Origin: Companilactobacillus alimentarius DSM 20249
Lineage (GTDB): Bacteria; Bacillota; Bacilli; Lactobacillales; Lactobacillaceae
DNA: 64,000 nt
Reading direction: 5' to 3'
Assembly: GCF_002849895.1 (NCBI RefSeq)
Contig: NZ_CP018867.1
Span: 1,674,001 to 1,738,000, forward strand
The translations under genes and the position numbers were made by a program. Of this stretch, positions 26,284-34,875 are shown piece by piece (within the stretch, counting starts at the first letter, position 1; each line of letters opens with the position of its first letter). The notes beneath the pieces were generated by a model. It ran no database searches. It saw only the letters and a list, made by a program, of their open reading frames with translations, and was not told the origin of the DNA.

Positions 26284-26622
26284 TTAATGAAAAACAACTC
26301 CATTAATAATACCAATACCACTTTGTAAAATTGATTCACGAGATACTCTATTTAATTCATTGATAATTTTATCTTGCTTCTCATTAAAGTGATATTTCTT
26401 TTACAACGCCAACTGTTGAAAATTATAATTCAAATCTCTGATTGTTTGGGAAATTTGGTCATACTTTTGCGAAATTTTTTCAGGGCGATTGATTTTATTA
26501 TAAGCACTTCGAATTTCTTTCTTTACTTGGTTTTCTTCGGCAACTGATTTATACAAGTCCCCCAAAAACTGATTGACCCTTTCCAGAAGTGCTTCTTTCT
26601 TCTCCAGTTTAATTATTAGCAT
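26284..26622 (-). pseudogene. Small helical protein interrupted by in-frame TAA
   Basis: The first part (26401-26622, 73 residues, MLIIKLEKKEALLERVNQ start) is helical and charged, resembling a coiled coil. After its TAA stop (26401-26403) the same frame continues open for 38 more codons, including NEKQDKIINELNRVSRES and ending at TAA 26284. This suggests one ~112-residue gene split by a nonsense change, or that the first part alone is functional. It begins 3 bases after the prenyl synthase stop, so it is in that operon. No family recognised. Confidence 0.5.
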
Positions 26623-26625
26623 CCC

Positions 26626-27597
26626 CTATTTAATACGATTGATTAGTCTTTTAACAACGTTTTTTAAAACTTCTTGACTACGTTTCTTAGGCAATTTTTC
26701 AATCTCAATTACAGCTCGGTCAGTAAATTCACGTGCAATATCCTTGGCTTGATTCAAATAGCCATTATCAACCACGATTGCAGTTGCTTTTTGATCATCG
26801 TCGGCTGTTAAATGATTCTTTGATAAAATTTCAATCAGATGATGGTTCTTATCTTCCAAACCTAGAATATATGGTAATGAATAGACTCCATTTTTCAAGT
26901 CTTCATGAACTGGTTTCCCAGTTTGTGAAGTGCTACTGAAATCTAAAATATCATCAATTATTTGAAAAGCCATCCCGATATCATGTCCAATGTTTTTACA
27001 GCGTTCAATCACTTCTTGATTAGCTCCACTGACGATTGCTCCCATCTGTGCGCTTAAACCAAACAATTCGGCCGTTTTTCCCGAAATTTCTTTAAAATAC
27101 ATCTCGGTGGTAGCCTCAACGTTGAAGTCAATCAACATTTGATCCAACTCACCAATCAGAATTTTTTTCATACTCAAAGCATTCTTCAAAATATCAGTAT
27201 TACTTTGTAAATGCTTGGAGATCAATTCAAAATACAAGGTAAATAGGTAATCCCCTGCATAAATAGCGTTACGGCGTCCATATTTTGTATGAATCGTTGG
27301 TTGTGATCGACGTAATGGCGAATCATCAATCACATCATCATGAACTAAAGTTGCAACGTGTAAGATCTCTAACGATGCTGCCAAAGGAATCAATTCTGAA
27401 TCCTTTGGTCTGTCTTCGCCAAATTCACTGAATAACAAGAAAAAGGCTGGACGCAACATCTTGCCTTCTGAAGTTAAATTGACAATCATTGAACTAATTT
27501 CTAAATTGTTTATCTTTACCATCTTGTGAATAAAGTTGGTCGTTAAATCCAATTGTTCCCCTAATTGAGGATAATTTTTCCAAATTGAGTTCGCCAT
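26626..27597 (-). CDS. Trans polyprenyl diphosphate synthase
   Basis: 323 residues. Two aspartate-rich motifs: DDVIDDSPLRR (first, DDxxxD long form) and IIDDILDF (second DDxxD), plus the GKxxRP-like EGKMLRPAFFLL. It builds a long-chain (heptaprenyl/octaprenyl-type) diphosphate from FPP or GGPP and IPP. The neighbouring divergent menA uses such a chain for (demethyl)menaquinone, fitting the cyd block. Confidence 0.9.
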   Translation of the reverse strand: MANSIWKNYPQLGEQLDLTTNFIHKMVKINNLEISSMIVNLTSEGKMLRPAFFLLFSEFGEDRPKDSELIPLAASLEILHVATLVHDDVIDDSPLRRSQPTIHTKYGRRNAIYAGDYLFTLYFELISKHLQSNTDILKNALSMKKILIGELDQMLIDFNVEATTEMYFKEISGKTAELFGLSAQMGAIVSGANQEVIERCKNIGHDIGMAFQIIDDILDFSSTSQTGKPVHEDLKNGVYSLPYILGLEDKNHHLIEILSKNHLTADDDQKATAIVVDNGYLNQAKDIAREFTDRAVIEIEKLPKKRSQEVLKNVVKRLINRIK

Positions 27598-27673
27598 AAA
27601 ATTCCTCTTACCCCTATATTACTTTGTTGTATTCAAAAATAATTCTATAATAGAATCTATCAAATCCAAAGGA

Positions 27674-28597
27674 ATGATTTTTGTGAAACCTTCAGTATTT
27701 TTTGAGCTCGTCGAGATCAAAGCTAAAACAGCTAGTGTCTTCCCGTTTCTAATGGGAACATTGTACTCATATTATCACTGGCATTCTATTAACGCTCTTG
27801 ATTTGATTTTATTTTTCATTGCCATGTTTCTTTTCAATATGGCCGTCGATATCAATGACAATTATTGGGACTACAAGAATGCCACCGGTGATGAGAGTTT
27901 CCGTCGCCAAACCAATGTCATCGGCGTTCACCATCTCAACATTCATTTGATTGGCTGGTTAGATCTTTCATTCTCAGTCATTGCGGCTATTATTGGTTTA
28001 TTTATCGTCTACAGGACAGGATTGCCTTTACTTTATTTAGGTCTATTTTCATTCATTGTCGGATTCTGTTATGCCGGAGGACCTTGGCCAATTAATCGTG
28101 GCCCCTTCGGAGAGTTCTTTTCTGGTTTTACCATGGGATACGTTATTTATTTAATTGCCATTTATATCAACGTTGTGAATGTACCTGATCTTACTTTAGA
28201 CTTTAAGTTTTATGCGGATGCACTTCTTTCTGCACTCTTAACCGTTTTTGCAATTTCCAATCTTTTATTAGCCAATAACATTGCTGATGAACAAGAGGAC
28301 ATCGGTTTAGGTCGTAAAACTTTAGTTTATTACCTCGGCAAAGCCAATTCTATCTTTATTTTGAAATCACTTTACGTGCTTGGATATTTAGCACTAGTTT
28401 GTTCCGTTATTCTAGGATTATTGCCAAAACTAATGCTTTTGACCTTCCTCATAACGCCAATTGTATATAAAAATGCCAAAGCTTTCAGCGAAAATCCTAT
28501 CAAGAAGAAAACTTTTCCCTTGATCATTAAGAATCTTCTGCTGATAACTTTGACAGAGACAGTTACCTTTATTTTAGGCGTTATTTTTAATTTTTAG
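27674..28597 (+). CDS. menA: 1,4-Dihydroxy-2-naphthoate prenyltransferase (MenA/UbiA)
   Basis: 307 residues with eight to nine membrane helices. UbiA-family aspartate motifs: NMAVDINDNYWDYKN (about 56-70) and NNIADEQEDIGLGRKT (about 207-222). It attaches the polyprenyl chain to dihydroxynaphthoate to give demethylmenaquinone. Other men genes are not in the window. The frame before the ATG region overlaps GGAATGATTTTTG; the start codon may be GTG or TTG within a few codons. Confidence 0.88.
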   Translation: MIFVKPSVFFELVEIKAKTASVFPFLMGTLYSYYHWHSINALDLILFFIAMFLFNMAVDINDNYWDYKNATGDESFRRQTNVIGVHHLNIHLIGWLDLSFSVIAAIIGLFIVYRTGLPLLYLGLFSFIVGFCYAGGPWPINRGPFGEFFSGFTMGYVIYLIAIYINVVNVPDLTLDFKFYADALLSALLTVFAISNLLLANNIADEQEDIGLGRKTLVYYLGKANSIFILKSLYVLGYLALVCSVILGLLPKLMLLTFLITPIVYKNAKAFSENPIKKKTFPLIIKNLLLITLTETVTFILGVIFNF

Positions 28598-29787
28598 TCA
28601 AGATATTTAGCAAAACTATAGGTATCTTGAGCAATCATCAATTCTTCATTTGTAGGAATTGTGTAAGCTGCAACAGTTGAGTCATCGGTAGTAATGCGAC
28701 TTTCATGACCATTTTGAGCGTTCTTATCATGATCGATCTTCACACCCATATATTCCAAGCCACTTAGAATGTCTTCACGAACTTCCGTTGAATTCTCTCC
28801 AACCCCAGCTGTGAAAGCAATGACATCGACACCGCCCATTTCGGCTGTATACGAACCAATAAACTTAAGTATGCGATTACGGTACATTTCCAAGGCTAAT
28901 TTAGCGCGTTGATTCGTGTCTTCTTGTGCTTCAACATCACGCATATCTGGCGAAACCCCTGAAATACCTAAGAGACCTGATTTATTGTTCAAAATATCAA
29001 TCATTTTAGATACATCTGAAATGCCTAATTTTCTCATTAAGTAAGGAATAATTGAAAAATCAATATCTCCACTTCTTGAACTCATCATAATTCCTGCTAG
29101 TGGCGTGAAGCCCATTGAAATATCAAAGGCTTTGCCCTGTTTAATAGCGCTAATTGAAGCGCCACTACCTAAATGTAGGATAATAGCATTCTTATCACCA
29201 ATACCGCCATCAACGATTTGATTTAATCGTGAAACGATATAACGGTGGCTAGTACCATGTGCCCCATAACGGCGTACATGGTATTTTTTATAGTCTTCTA
29301 AATCAATACTGTAAAGGTAATTAACCTCTGGAATATCGACAAAGAAAGATGTATCGAACACTGCTACTTGAATAGCTCTAGGAACCAATTTTTTAAAGAC
29401 ACTGATGTAATATGATTCAATTTTATTATGTAGTGGTGCATATTCAGCTAATTGCTGGATTTTTTTTAAGTTTTCTTCAGTAACAATTTCAGACTTTTTA
29501 AAGACTTCCCCACCGGCAACGACACGATGACCAAAGGCGACAATATCTTCAAACTTCTCAATTATTTTCATATCTTTTAACGCATCCAAAATTGACAAAA
29601 CGGCGACTTCATTGGATTCGATGGCTTCTTCACGTTGAATCTTTTGACCATTATACTTTAATTTAAAGACAGACTTAGGACTACCCAAGCGGTCAATCAT
29701 TCCTGAAGCAATTGTTGTTTTATCAGGCATTTCAAAAAGCTTCCATTTTAAAGTCGAACTACCTGCATTTATAGCCATGATCTTCAT
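28594..29787 (-). CDS. ackA: Acetate kinase
   Basis: 397 residues, standard length. N-terminal INAGSSTLKWKLF nucleotide motif, VAFGHRVVAGG, VFDTSFF, RRYGAHGTSHRYI and the ATP loop ILHLGSGAS plus GFTPLAGIMMSSRSGDID. It makes ATP from acetyl phosphate, the end step of acetate formation, which is useful when cytochrome bd regenerates NAD. Convergent with menA, overlapping its stop by 4 bases. Confidence 0.95.
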   Translation of the reverse strand: MKIMAINAGSSTLKWKLFEMPDKTTIASGMIDRLGSPKSVFKLKYNGQKIQREEAIESNEVAVLSILDALKDMKIIEKFEDIVAFGHRVVAGGEVFKKSEIVTEENLKKIQQLAEYAPLHNKIESYYISVFKKLVPRAIQVAVFDTSFFVDIPEVNYLYSIDLEDYKKYHVRRYGAHGTSHRYIVSRLNQIVDGGIGDKNAIILHLGSGASISAIKQGKAFDISMGFTPLAGIMMSSRSGDIDFSIIPYLMRKLGISDVSKMIDILNNKSGLLGISGVSPDMRDVEAQEDTNQRAKLALEMYRNRILKFIGSYTAEMGGVDVIAFTAGVGENSTEVREDILSGLEYMGVKIDHDKNAQNGHESRITTDDSTVAAYTIPTNEELMIAQDTYSFAKYLD

Positions 29788-29912
29788 ACAAAAACTCTCC
29801 TTTTTTGGTCTAGGTATTCTCTATAAATAGCTTTATATCAAACTTTACACCGATATAAAAAAATGCTACTCTTTAGTAACTATTATAAGTCTTTTTATGG
29901 GGGAATTCATTC

Positions 29913-31829
29913 GTGAAATTTTTAGACATGCTACGCAAAATTGATGAGAAATCGGAACCTACTAAAACGGTTCCAGATTCTCCTGAAAATGACCAAAAAA
30001 ATACCAAATCAGAAGTTAACTCCGACACTTCGACAACAGAAGTTGCCAAGGATAATGAAAATAAGGATGAAAAACTTCCTGTATCTGTTCACGACAAGCG
30101 TATTAAAATTGAAGAACAAATGAACGACCTATCGCATCAGTATGCCCAATTAAGAAATGATCTTAAGACCAATCTTTTCACTGAAAAAGACGATTTTGAA
30201 GCTAAAAAAGAAACTCTAGACAATTATCTTAAAACTTTAAAGCGCGATGAAAAAGAATCAACTGAAAAACTAGCTGATACTAAAGCCCAAAACGACGATG
30301 CCGCTAAAGAACATTTAGCAGTCGTTAATGCCGATCGTAAAGAACTTGAACAAAAACTGAATGATCTACAAGATCAATTAAAAAAACTCAACTCTGAAAT
30401 TGATACTAAAACAACTCATTTAAAGTCGCTCCAGACAAAGTTAGCTCAAAACGAACAATCTGAAACTGATATGTCCACTTCGATCAAGGAAGAAAAAGAT
30501 CTTCAAAAGATGCTCGTCTTGATGGAAAAGCAAAAACAATCGATCAATACGCTTTACGATCAAAGAAAAGACCTCAAGGAACAGATTAATTCATCACAAG
30601 AGAACATTGCAACTCTAAACAGCCAAGCTGACGAACTCAATACTAATATTAGTGATGTCAACAAGCAAATAACCGAATTGCAACAAAAGGCACAAGATAT
30701 TAATGACCAAATGAAGAGTGACCATAATTACCGAATTGAAACAATTGCTGGTTTGGAGCGTCACATTCAAAGTCTTGGTGAAGAACATAAAAAGATTGAT
30801 GGAGAACTAAGCGAAGTTAACGAAAATATCGCTTACATTAGTAAGTATATCAAAGATGTCTTCCATTCTGCTTATTTAGTTCGAGATGTTTATCTTGATA
30901 AGGACAAAGAATATTACGTAGCCGCTGATGATTTTGACTCCGATTCATCCCAAAATGATCTCTTTGGAATGATCAATTACCTTGAAAGTAAGCTCCAAAA
31001 GCCTGTAACGCTCGTTTCGACTTTCTACAATAATCATCTTCATGAAATTATTGACCAAAAGGCTAAGGATCAACATATTGCTATTCCAAATGTCGTTAAT
31101 CTATTCGATCAATTACAGTCAAGTTCCAATCCTACTGATAAAAAGGTCGCAATTCCCGAAAACACTGAGTGGGTGACTCGAACTGATGTCGAATCCAAAG
31201 ATACTTTTATTTATGATCAAAAACAGACTTTGTTAATGACTGTTGAATACTTCACTAAAAAAATTAATCGTATCAATTATTACAAAAATGACCAAATCGT
31301 TAAAACAAACATTTATAATAGTGATGGTCAGTTATCAGCTACACAAAACTTCAATAAGACTAAAGAACTGTCAGAAGAAAACTTCTACCGCACTGATGGT
31401 TCAATTGTCTTAACAGTCATCTTTGATAAAAAGAAAGCTGTCAGTTACCAGTTATTTGATAAGAACGGACTTCTTGAACAAGACTTCAATGAAAAATCTG
31501 AATTGATCACTTGGTGGCTCAAGAGTATTTCGCCCAATACTCAAAATGCTGTTTTTGTTGGAAATAATTCTGACTTATTGTATCAATTGATCATTAATTC
31601 CAATAGTATTTCTAGCGATGATACGATTCTTTTATTACAAGATGTATCTCAAAAAATCGACGATGTCATTGCTCTATTGGATAAGAAACCTGAATTATCT
31701 GACCTCTTCGTGCAAACCGAGGACGACTTGCATGCTATCGAAAATAAAACTAACCGAGATATCAGTGTCAGCGTAATCAACACATCGAGTGATGGCACAT
31801 TATCTCTACCAGAATCACTAAAAATTTAA
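29913..31829 (+). CDS. Coiled-coil protein with glycosyltransferase-like beta repeats
   Basis: 638 residues. A disordered acidic N terminus (13-58) is followed by a long coiled coil with heptads (~60-305, rich in Lys/Glu/Gln). A mixed domain (~310-400) leads to a beta-repeat region (~405-520) with repeated Y-x-(D/N)-G-x-L patterns: YKNDQIVKTNIYNSDGQL, FYRTDGSIV and LFDKNGLLEQDF. These recall the beta-meander (DUF1975) of accessory-Sec glycosyltransferases, but no sugar-nucleotide GT-B C-terminal half is apparent. No signal peptide. It sits before a polyprenyl-linked glycosyltransferase. Function unknown. Confidence 0.7.
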   Translation: MKFLDMLRKIDEKSEPTKTVPDSPENDQKNTKSEVNSDTSTTEVAKDNENKDEKLPVSVHDKRIKIEEQMNDLSHQYAQLRNDLKTNLFTEKDDFEAKKETLDNYLKTLKRDEKESTEKLADTKAQNDDAAKEHLAVVNADRKELEQKLNDLQDQLKKLNSEIDTKTTHLKSLQTKLAQNEQSETDMSTSIKEEKDLQKMLVLMEKQKQSINTLYDQRKDLKEQINSSQENIATLNSQADELNTNISDVNKQITELQQKAQDINDQMKSDHNYRIETIAGLERHIQSLGEEHKKIDGELSEVNENIAYISKYIKDVFHSAYLVRDVYLDKDKEYYVAADDFDSDSSQNDLFGMINYLESKLQKPVTLVSTFYNNHLHEIIDQKAKDQHIAIPNVVNLFDQLQSSSNPTDKKVAIPENTEWVTRTDVESKDTFIYDQKQTLLMTVEYFTKKINRINYYKNDQIVKTNIYNSDGQLSATQNFNKTKELSEENFYRTDGSIVLTVIFDKKKAVSYQLFDKNGLLEQDFNEKSELITWWLKSISPNTQNAVFVGNNSDLLYQLIINSNSISSDDTILLLQDVSQKIDDVIALLDKKPELSDLFVQTEDDLHAIENKTNRDISVSVINTSSDGTLSLPESLKI

Positions 31830-31840
31830 TAATTTGGGGG

Positions 31841-31859
31841 ACTGTAATTACATTACAGT
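31841..31859. promoter_or_regulatory. 19-bp palindrome and short structured intergenic segment
   Basis: ACTGTAATTACATTACAGT has 8-base perfect arms. The same CTGTAATTACA core recurs at 31934-31944, just ahead of the glycosyltransferase. Between them is a second small hairpin (TGTGgtgaaCACA) and a terminator. The pair could be repressor sites or RNA leader stems. Confidence 0.4.
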
Positions 31860-31896
31860 ATGGAGTGTGGTGAACACAATCTCTCTTCTATTGTGA

Positions 31897-31933
31897 AAAG
31901 ACCAAGTTCATACTTAATGAGTTTGATCTTTTT
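31897..31933 (+). terminator. Intrinsic terminator
   Basis: Stem AAGACCAAGTTCAT/ATGAGTTTGATCTT with T5, between the coiled-coil gene and the glycosyltransferase. Confidence 0.7.
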
Positions 31934-31975
31934 CTGTAATTACACATCTTTTAATCTTACGAAAGTGGAAAAATT

Positions 31976-32908
31976 ATGAAAACTATATCTGTTATTGTTC
32001 CGTGTTTTAATGAACAAGAATCCATCAATATTTATTATGATGCTATGACAAAAATTAAGGAGCAGACTAATAAATTCAAATTTGAATACTGGTTTATCGA
32101 CGATGGTTCTAAGGATAAAACTTACTCGATTCTTAAGGATCTTCAAAAAGCCCACAGTGATGAAGTTCATTTCATTTCTTTTTCAAGGAATTTTGGTAAA
32201 GAAGCTGCTCTTTATGCCGGTCTCAATGAAGTTACTGGCGAATACACTGCCGTTATGGATGTTGATTTACAAGATCCTCCAGAAATGTTGCCAGAAATGT
32301 TTGATCTCCTTGAAGAAAAAGAATACGACTGTGTCGGAACTGCCCGCATGGACCGTGAAGGTGAGAATAAGATTATCTCCTTTTTCTCCAACAGTTTTTA
32401 TAAATTAATCAATAAAATGTCTCAAACTAAAATTATTCCTGGTGCTCGAGACTATCGCTTGATGACTAGACAAATGGTCGACGCCATCAAATCAATGACC
32501 GAATATAATCGTTTCTCCAAGGGAATTTTCAGTTGGGTTGGTTTCAAAACTAAATATCTACCTTATAAAAATCGTGAACGCGTGGCCGGCAGTACTTCTT
32601 GGAATTTCTGGAAATTATTCAAGTATGCTATCACTGGGATCGTTGATTTCTCTGAGGGTCCATTGATGTTTGCCACGTGGATGGGGTCTCTTTCCTCTGT
32701 AACTTCGATTTTAGCAATTATTGCCATTATTATTCGAAAAATCATCAACCCACTCAGCAGTGTTAATGGTTGGGCCTCAATTGTCTCAATTGTCTTGTTG
32801 ATCGGCGGTATTCAACTCTTGAGTATCGGTATTTTAGGCGAATATATTGGAAAAATATTCTTAGAAGTTAAAAAGCGCCCTATATATATAGTTAAAGACA
32901 AAAAATAA
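31976..32908 (+). CDS. Polyprenyl-phosphate glycosyltransferase, GT2 (GtrB/CsbB-like)
   Basis: 310 residues. GT-A fold with VIVPCFNEQESI, DDGSKDKT and DVDLQDPPE metal/nucleotide motifs. Two C-terminal membrane helices (about 230-252 and 265-288) are followed by a basic tail. It transfers a sugar to undecaprenyl phosphate for export and later glycosylation of wall polymers or proteins. No GtrA-type flippase is adjacent. Start supported by GAAAGTGGAAAAATT before ATG (weak). Confidence 0.88.
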   Translation: MKTISVIVPCFNEQESINIYYDAMTKIKEQTNKFKFEYWFIDDGSKDKTYSILKDLQKAHSDEVHFISFSRNFGKEAALYAGLNEVTGEYTAVMDVDLQDPPEMLPEMFDLLEEKEYDCVGTARMDREGENKIISFFSNSFYKLINKMSQTKIIPGARDYRLMTRQMVDAIKSMTEYNRFSKGIFSWVGFKTKYLPYKNRERVAGSTSWNFWKLFKYAITGIVDFSEGPLMFATWMGSLSSVTSILAIIAIIIRKIINPLSSVNGWASIVSIVLLIGGIQLLSIGILGEYIGKIFLEVKKRPIYIVKDKK

Positions 32909-32914
32909 TTTCGG

Positions 32915-32963
32915 AAAAGCAGAGAATCTGGATGTCTTGTTACATCTGATTTCTCTGCTTTTT
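32915..32963 (+). terminator. Intrinsic terminator
   Basis: Stem AAAAGCAGAGAA/TTCTCTGCTTTTT with an inner GATGT/ACATC stem. Confidence 0.85.
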
Positions 32964-33047
32964 ATTTATATACTGAAACGTTATCACATGATAAACGATA
33001 TACATTAAGATATAATAGACGTGAACAGATCAAGGGATGGATTAAAA

Positions 33048-33635
33048 ATGAATGTACGTGACCGACAGGCTGAAAATACTAAGAATGCCATTTTAAAAGT
33101 TGCTGCCGAAATGTTTCTTTCACAAGGATACCAAGCAACTTCAATGCGTAAAATTGCGCAAGAATTAAATATTACACAGCCAAATATGTACCATTACTAT
33201 AAAAACAAGAAGGTACTTTATATTAAAGCCATTGAATATGCCGTCGATGGCTTTAGTGAAAACTTGCTGGATGAATACAACCAACAAAAGAATTTACCCT
33301 TCGAAGAATTATTGAACTACATGGCAAAGTATATGATTGAAAATTTCCGGATCAATTACTTTATCATGCGCAACGATATTGAGAATTTCTTCACTCCTGA
33401 AGAAAAAAAAGATATTAGTAAAAATTGGGATGGCGGTTACTACAAAGTGTTATTCAATATTTTTCAATCGCACAAAAATGAACTACGAACTGATCTGGCC
33501 ATCCCGGTACAAGTTGGAACCTTTTTAACAATGTTACTGCCTTACATTGAATATAACGATGCCAAAAGGAAGCGTAATATTGCTAACCTAAACACTGTTA
33601 TCAATATTTTCATCAATGGCGTCAAAAAAGAATAG
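33048..33635 (+). CDS. TetR-family transcriptional regulator
   Basis: 195 residues from the chosen ATG. N-terminal TetR HTH: RQAENTKNAILKVAAEMFLSQGY, TSMRKIAQELNITQPNMYHYY. The C-terminal ligand domain has aromatic residues (FRINYFIMRNDIENFF). It precedes an antiporter gene by 8 bases and probably regulates that operon. A TATAAT box is present at 33011-33016. Ribosome site CAAGGGATGG fixes the start. Confidence 0.85.
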   Translation: MNVRDRQAENTKNAILKVAAEMFLSQGYQATSMRKIAQELNITQPNMYHYYKNKKVLYIKAIEYAVDGFSENLLDEYNQQKNLPFEELLNYMAKYMIENFRINYFIMRNDIENFFTPEEKKDISKNWDGGYYKVLFNIFQSHKNELRTDLAIPVQVGTFLTMLLPYIEYNDAKRKRNIANLNTVINIFINGVKKE

Positions 33636-33643
33636 GGGTCGAT

Positions 33644-34792
33644 ATGGAATTTATAACTCTACTTGCATTGATGTTGTTTCTAACATTAGTTGTTAGTCAT
33701 ATTTTTAATAAGCTCAATCTTCCGGCCGTAATTGGTCAATTAATTTTAGGCGTTATCCTTGGTAAAGGTGTCCTAAATATCGTCAAGTACAACAGCGACG
33801 TTGATTTATTTGCTGAAATTGGCGTTATCTTATTAATGTTCTTAGCTGGTTTAGAAAGTAATCTAAAGCTCCTCAGAAAACATCTCCTGCCAAGTATTAA
33901 TGTCGCTATTTTTGGCGTGATTTTACCAGTTGCTCTAACGCTTTTAACAGCAATTCTTTTCGGAATCAATTTAAGAGAAAGTGTCTTCATTTCCGTTGTT
34001 TTTGCAGCAACCTCAGTTTCAATTTCTGTTGAAGTTCTCAAAAGCCTCAACTACCTTTCTAGTGCTTCAGGAACCGTCATTTTAGGAGCTGCCGTGGTAG
34101 ATGATATTTTAGCAATTTCAATTTTAAGTATCATGTCTGGTACCTTAACAGGTGATTTTTCAGCCAGAAAATTGATTTTACTATTAGGACTTTGGATCCT
34201 CTTCGGCATCTTGGTTGTTGTTTTGCATAAATGGGTCGTGCCACAATTGATGCATTTATCCGAATATGTTGAAGCAACTCATGCCACAACGATTTTTGCT
34301 CTAGTCATCTGTTTCGTGATGGCTTATATCGCTGATGAAGTGCAACTAGATGCTGTTCTAGGTGCCTTCGTAGCCGGTATCGCTGTTTCTAATTCTGAAT
34401 ACTATAACGAAAAAATCAGTCGAAACATTGAGACTATTGGCTACAGTATCTTCATTCCCATTTTCTTTATTAGTATTGGATTGAACTTGGAATTCAGCAG
34501 TTTTATTCAAGACTTTTGGTTAATTCTCTTATTTACAGTTACCGGAATTATTGGAAAACTGATTGGAGCTGGATTCGGTGCTCGAATTTCCGGATTCGAC
34601 CTCAAGGATTCATACGTGATCGGTTCAGGGATGATTTCACGTGGTGAAATGGCTTTGATTATTGCTCAGATAGGCTTTGGTGCCAAATTATTATCCGAAG
34701 AATATTATTCCGCGGTAATCATTAGTGTCATCCTCATTACAATCATTTCGCCATTCTTTCTCAAGCATTCCATTAGCAAGAATCCCTTATAG
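33644..34792 (+). CDS. CPA2-family cation:proton antiporter
   Basis: 382 residues, 11-12 membrane helices. The KefB/NapA-type fold has LNLPAVIGQLILGVILGKG, FLAGLESNL, AVVDDILAI (the conserved DD-type ion site) and GMISRGEMALIIAQIG near the end. It exchanges Na+ or K+ for protons. The C-terminal TrkA-N domain of Kef proteins is missing, as is normal for NapA-like members. Operon with the TetR gene. Confidence 0.85.
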   Translation: MEFITLLALMLFLTLVVSHIFNKLNLPAVIGQLILGVILGKGVLNIVKYNSDVDLFAEIGVILLMFLAGLESNLKLLRKHLLPSINVAIFGVILPVALTLLTAILFGINLRESVFISVVFAATSVSISVEVLKSLNYLSSASGTVILGAAVVDDILAISILSIMSGTLTGDFSARKLILLLGLWILFGILVVVLHKWVVPQLMHLSEYVEATHATTIFALVICFVMAYIADEVQLDAVLGAFVAGIAVSNSEYYNEKISRNIETIGYSIFIPIFFISIGLNLEFSSFIQDFWLILLFTVTGIIGKLIGAGFGARISGFDLKDSYVIGSGMISRGEMALIIAQIGFGAKLLSEEYYSAVIISVILITIISPFFLKHSISKNPL

Positions 34793-34875
34793 CTTATAGT
34801 TACCACTAAATTACAGTACGAGATATAATGATAACGTAAACATTTAATTTTATGATAGAAGGAGAAGGTTTAATT

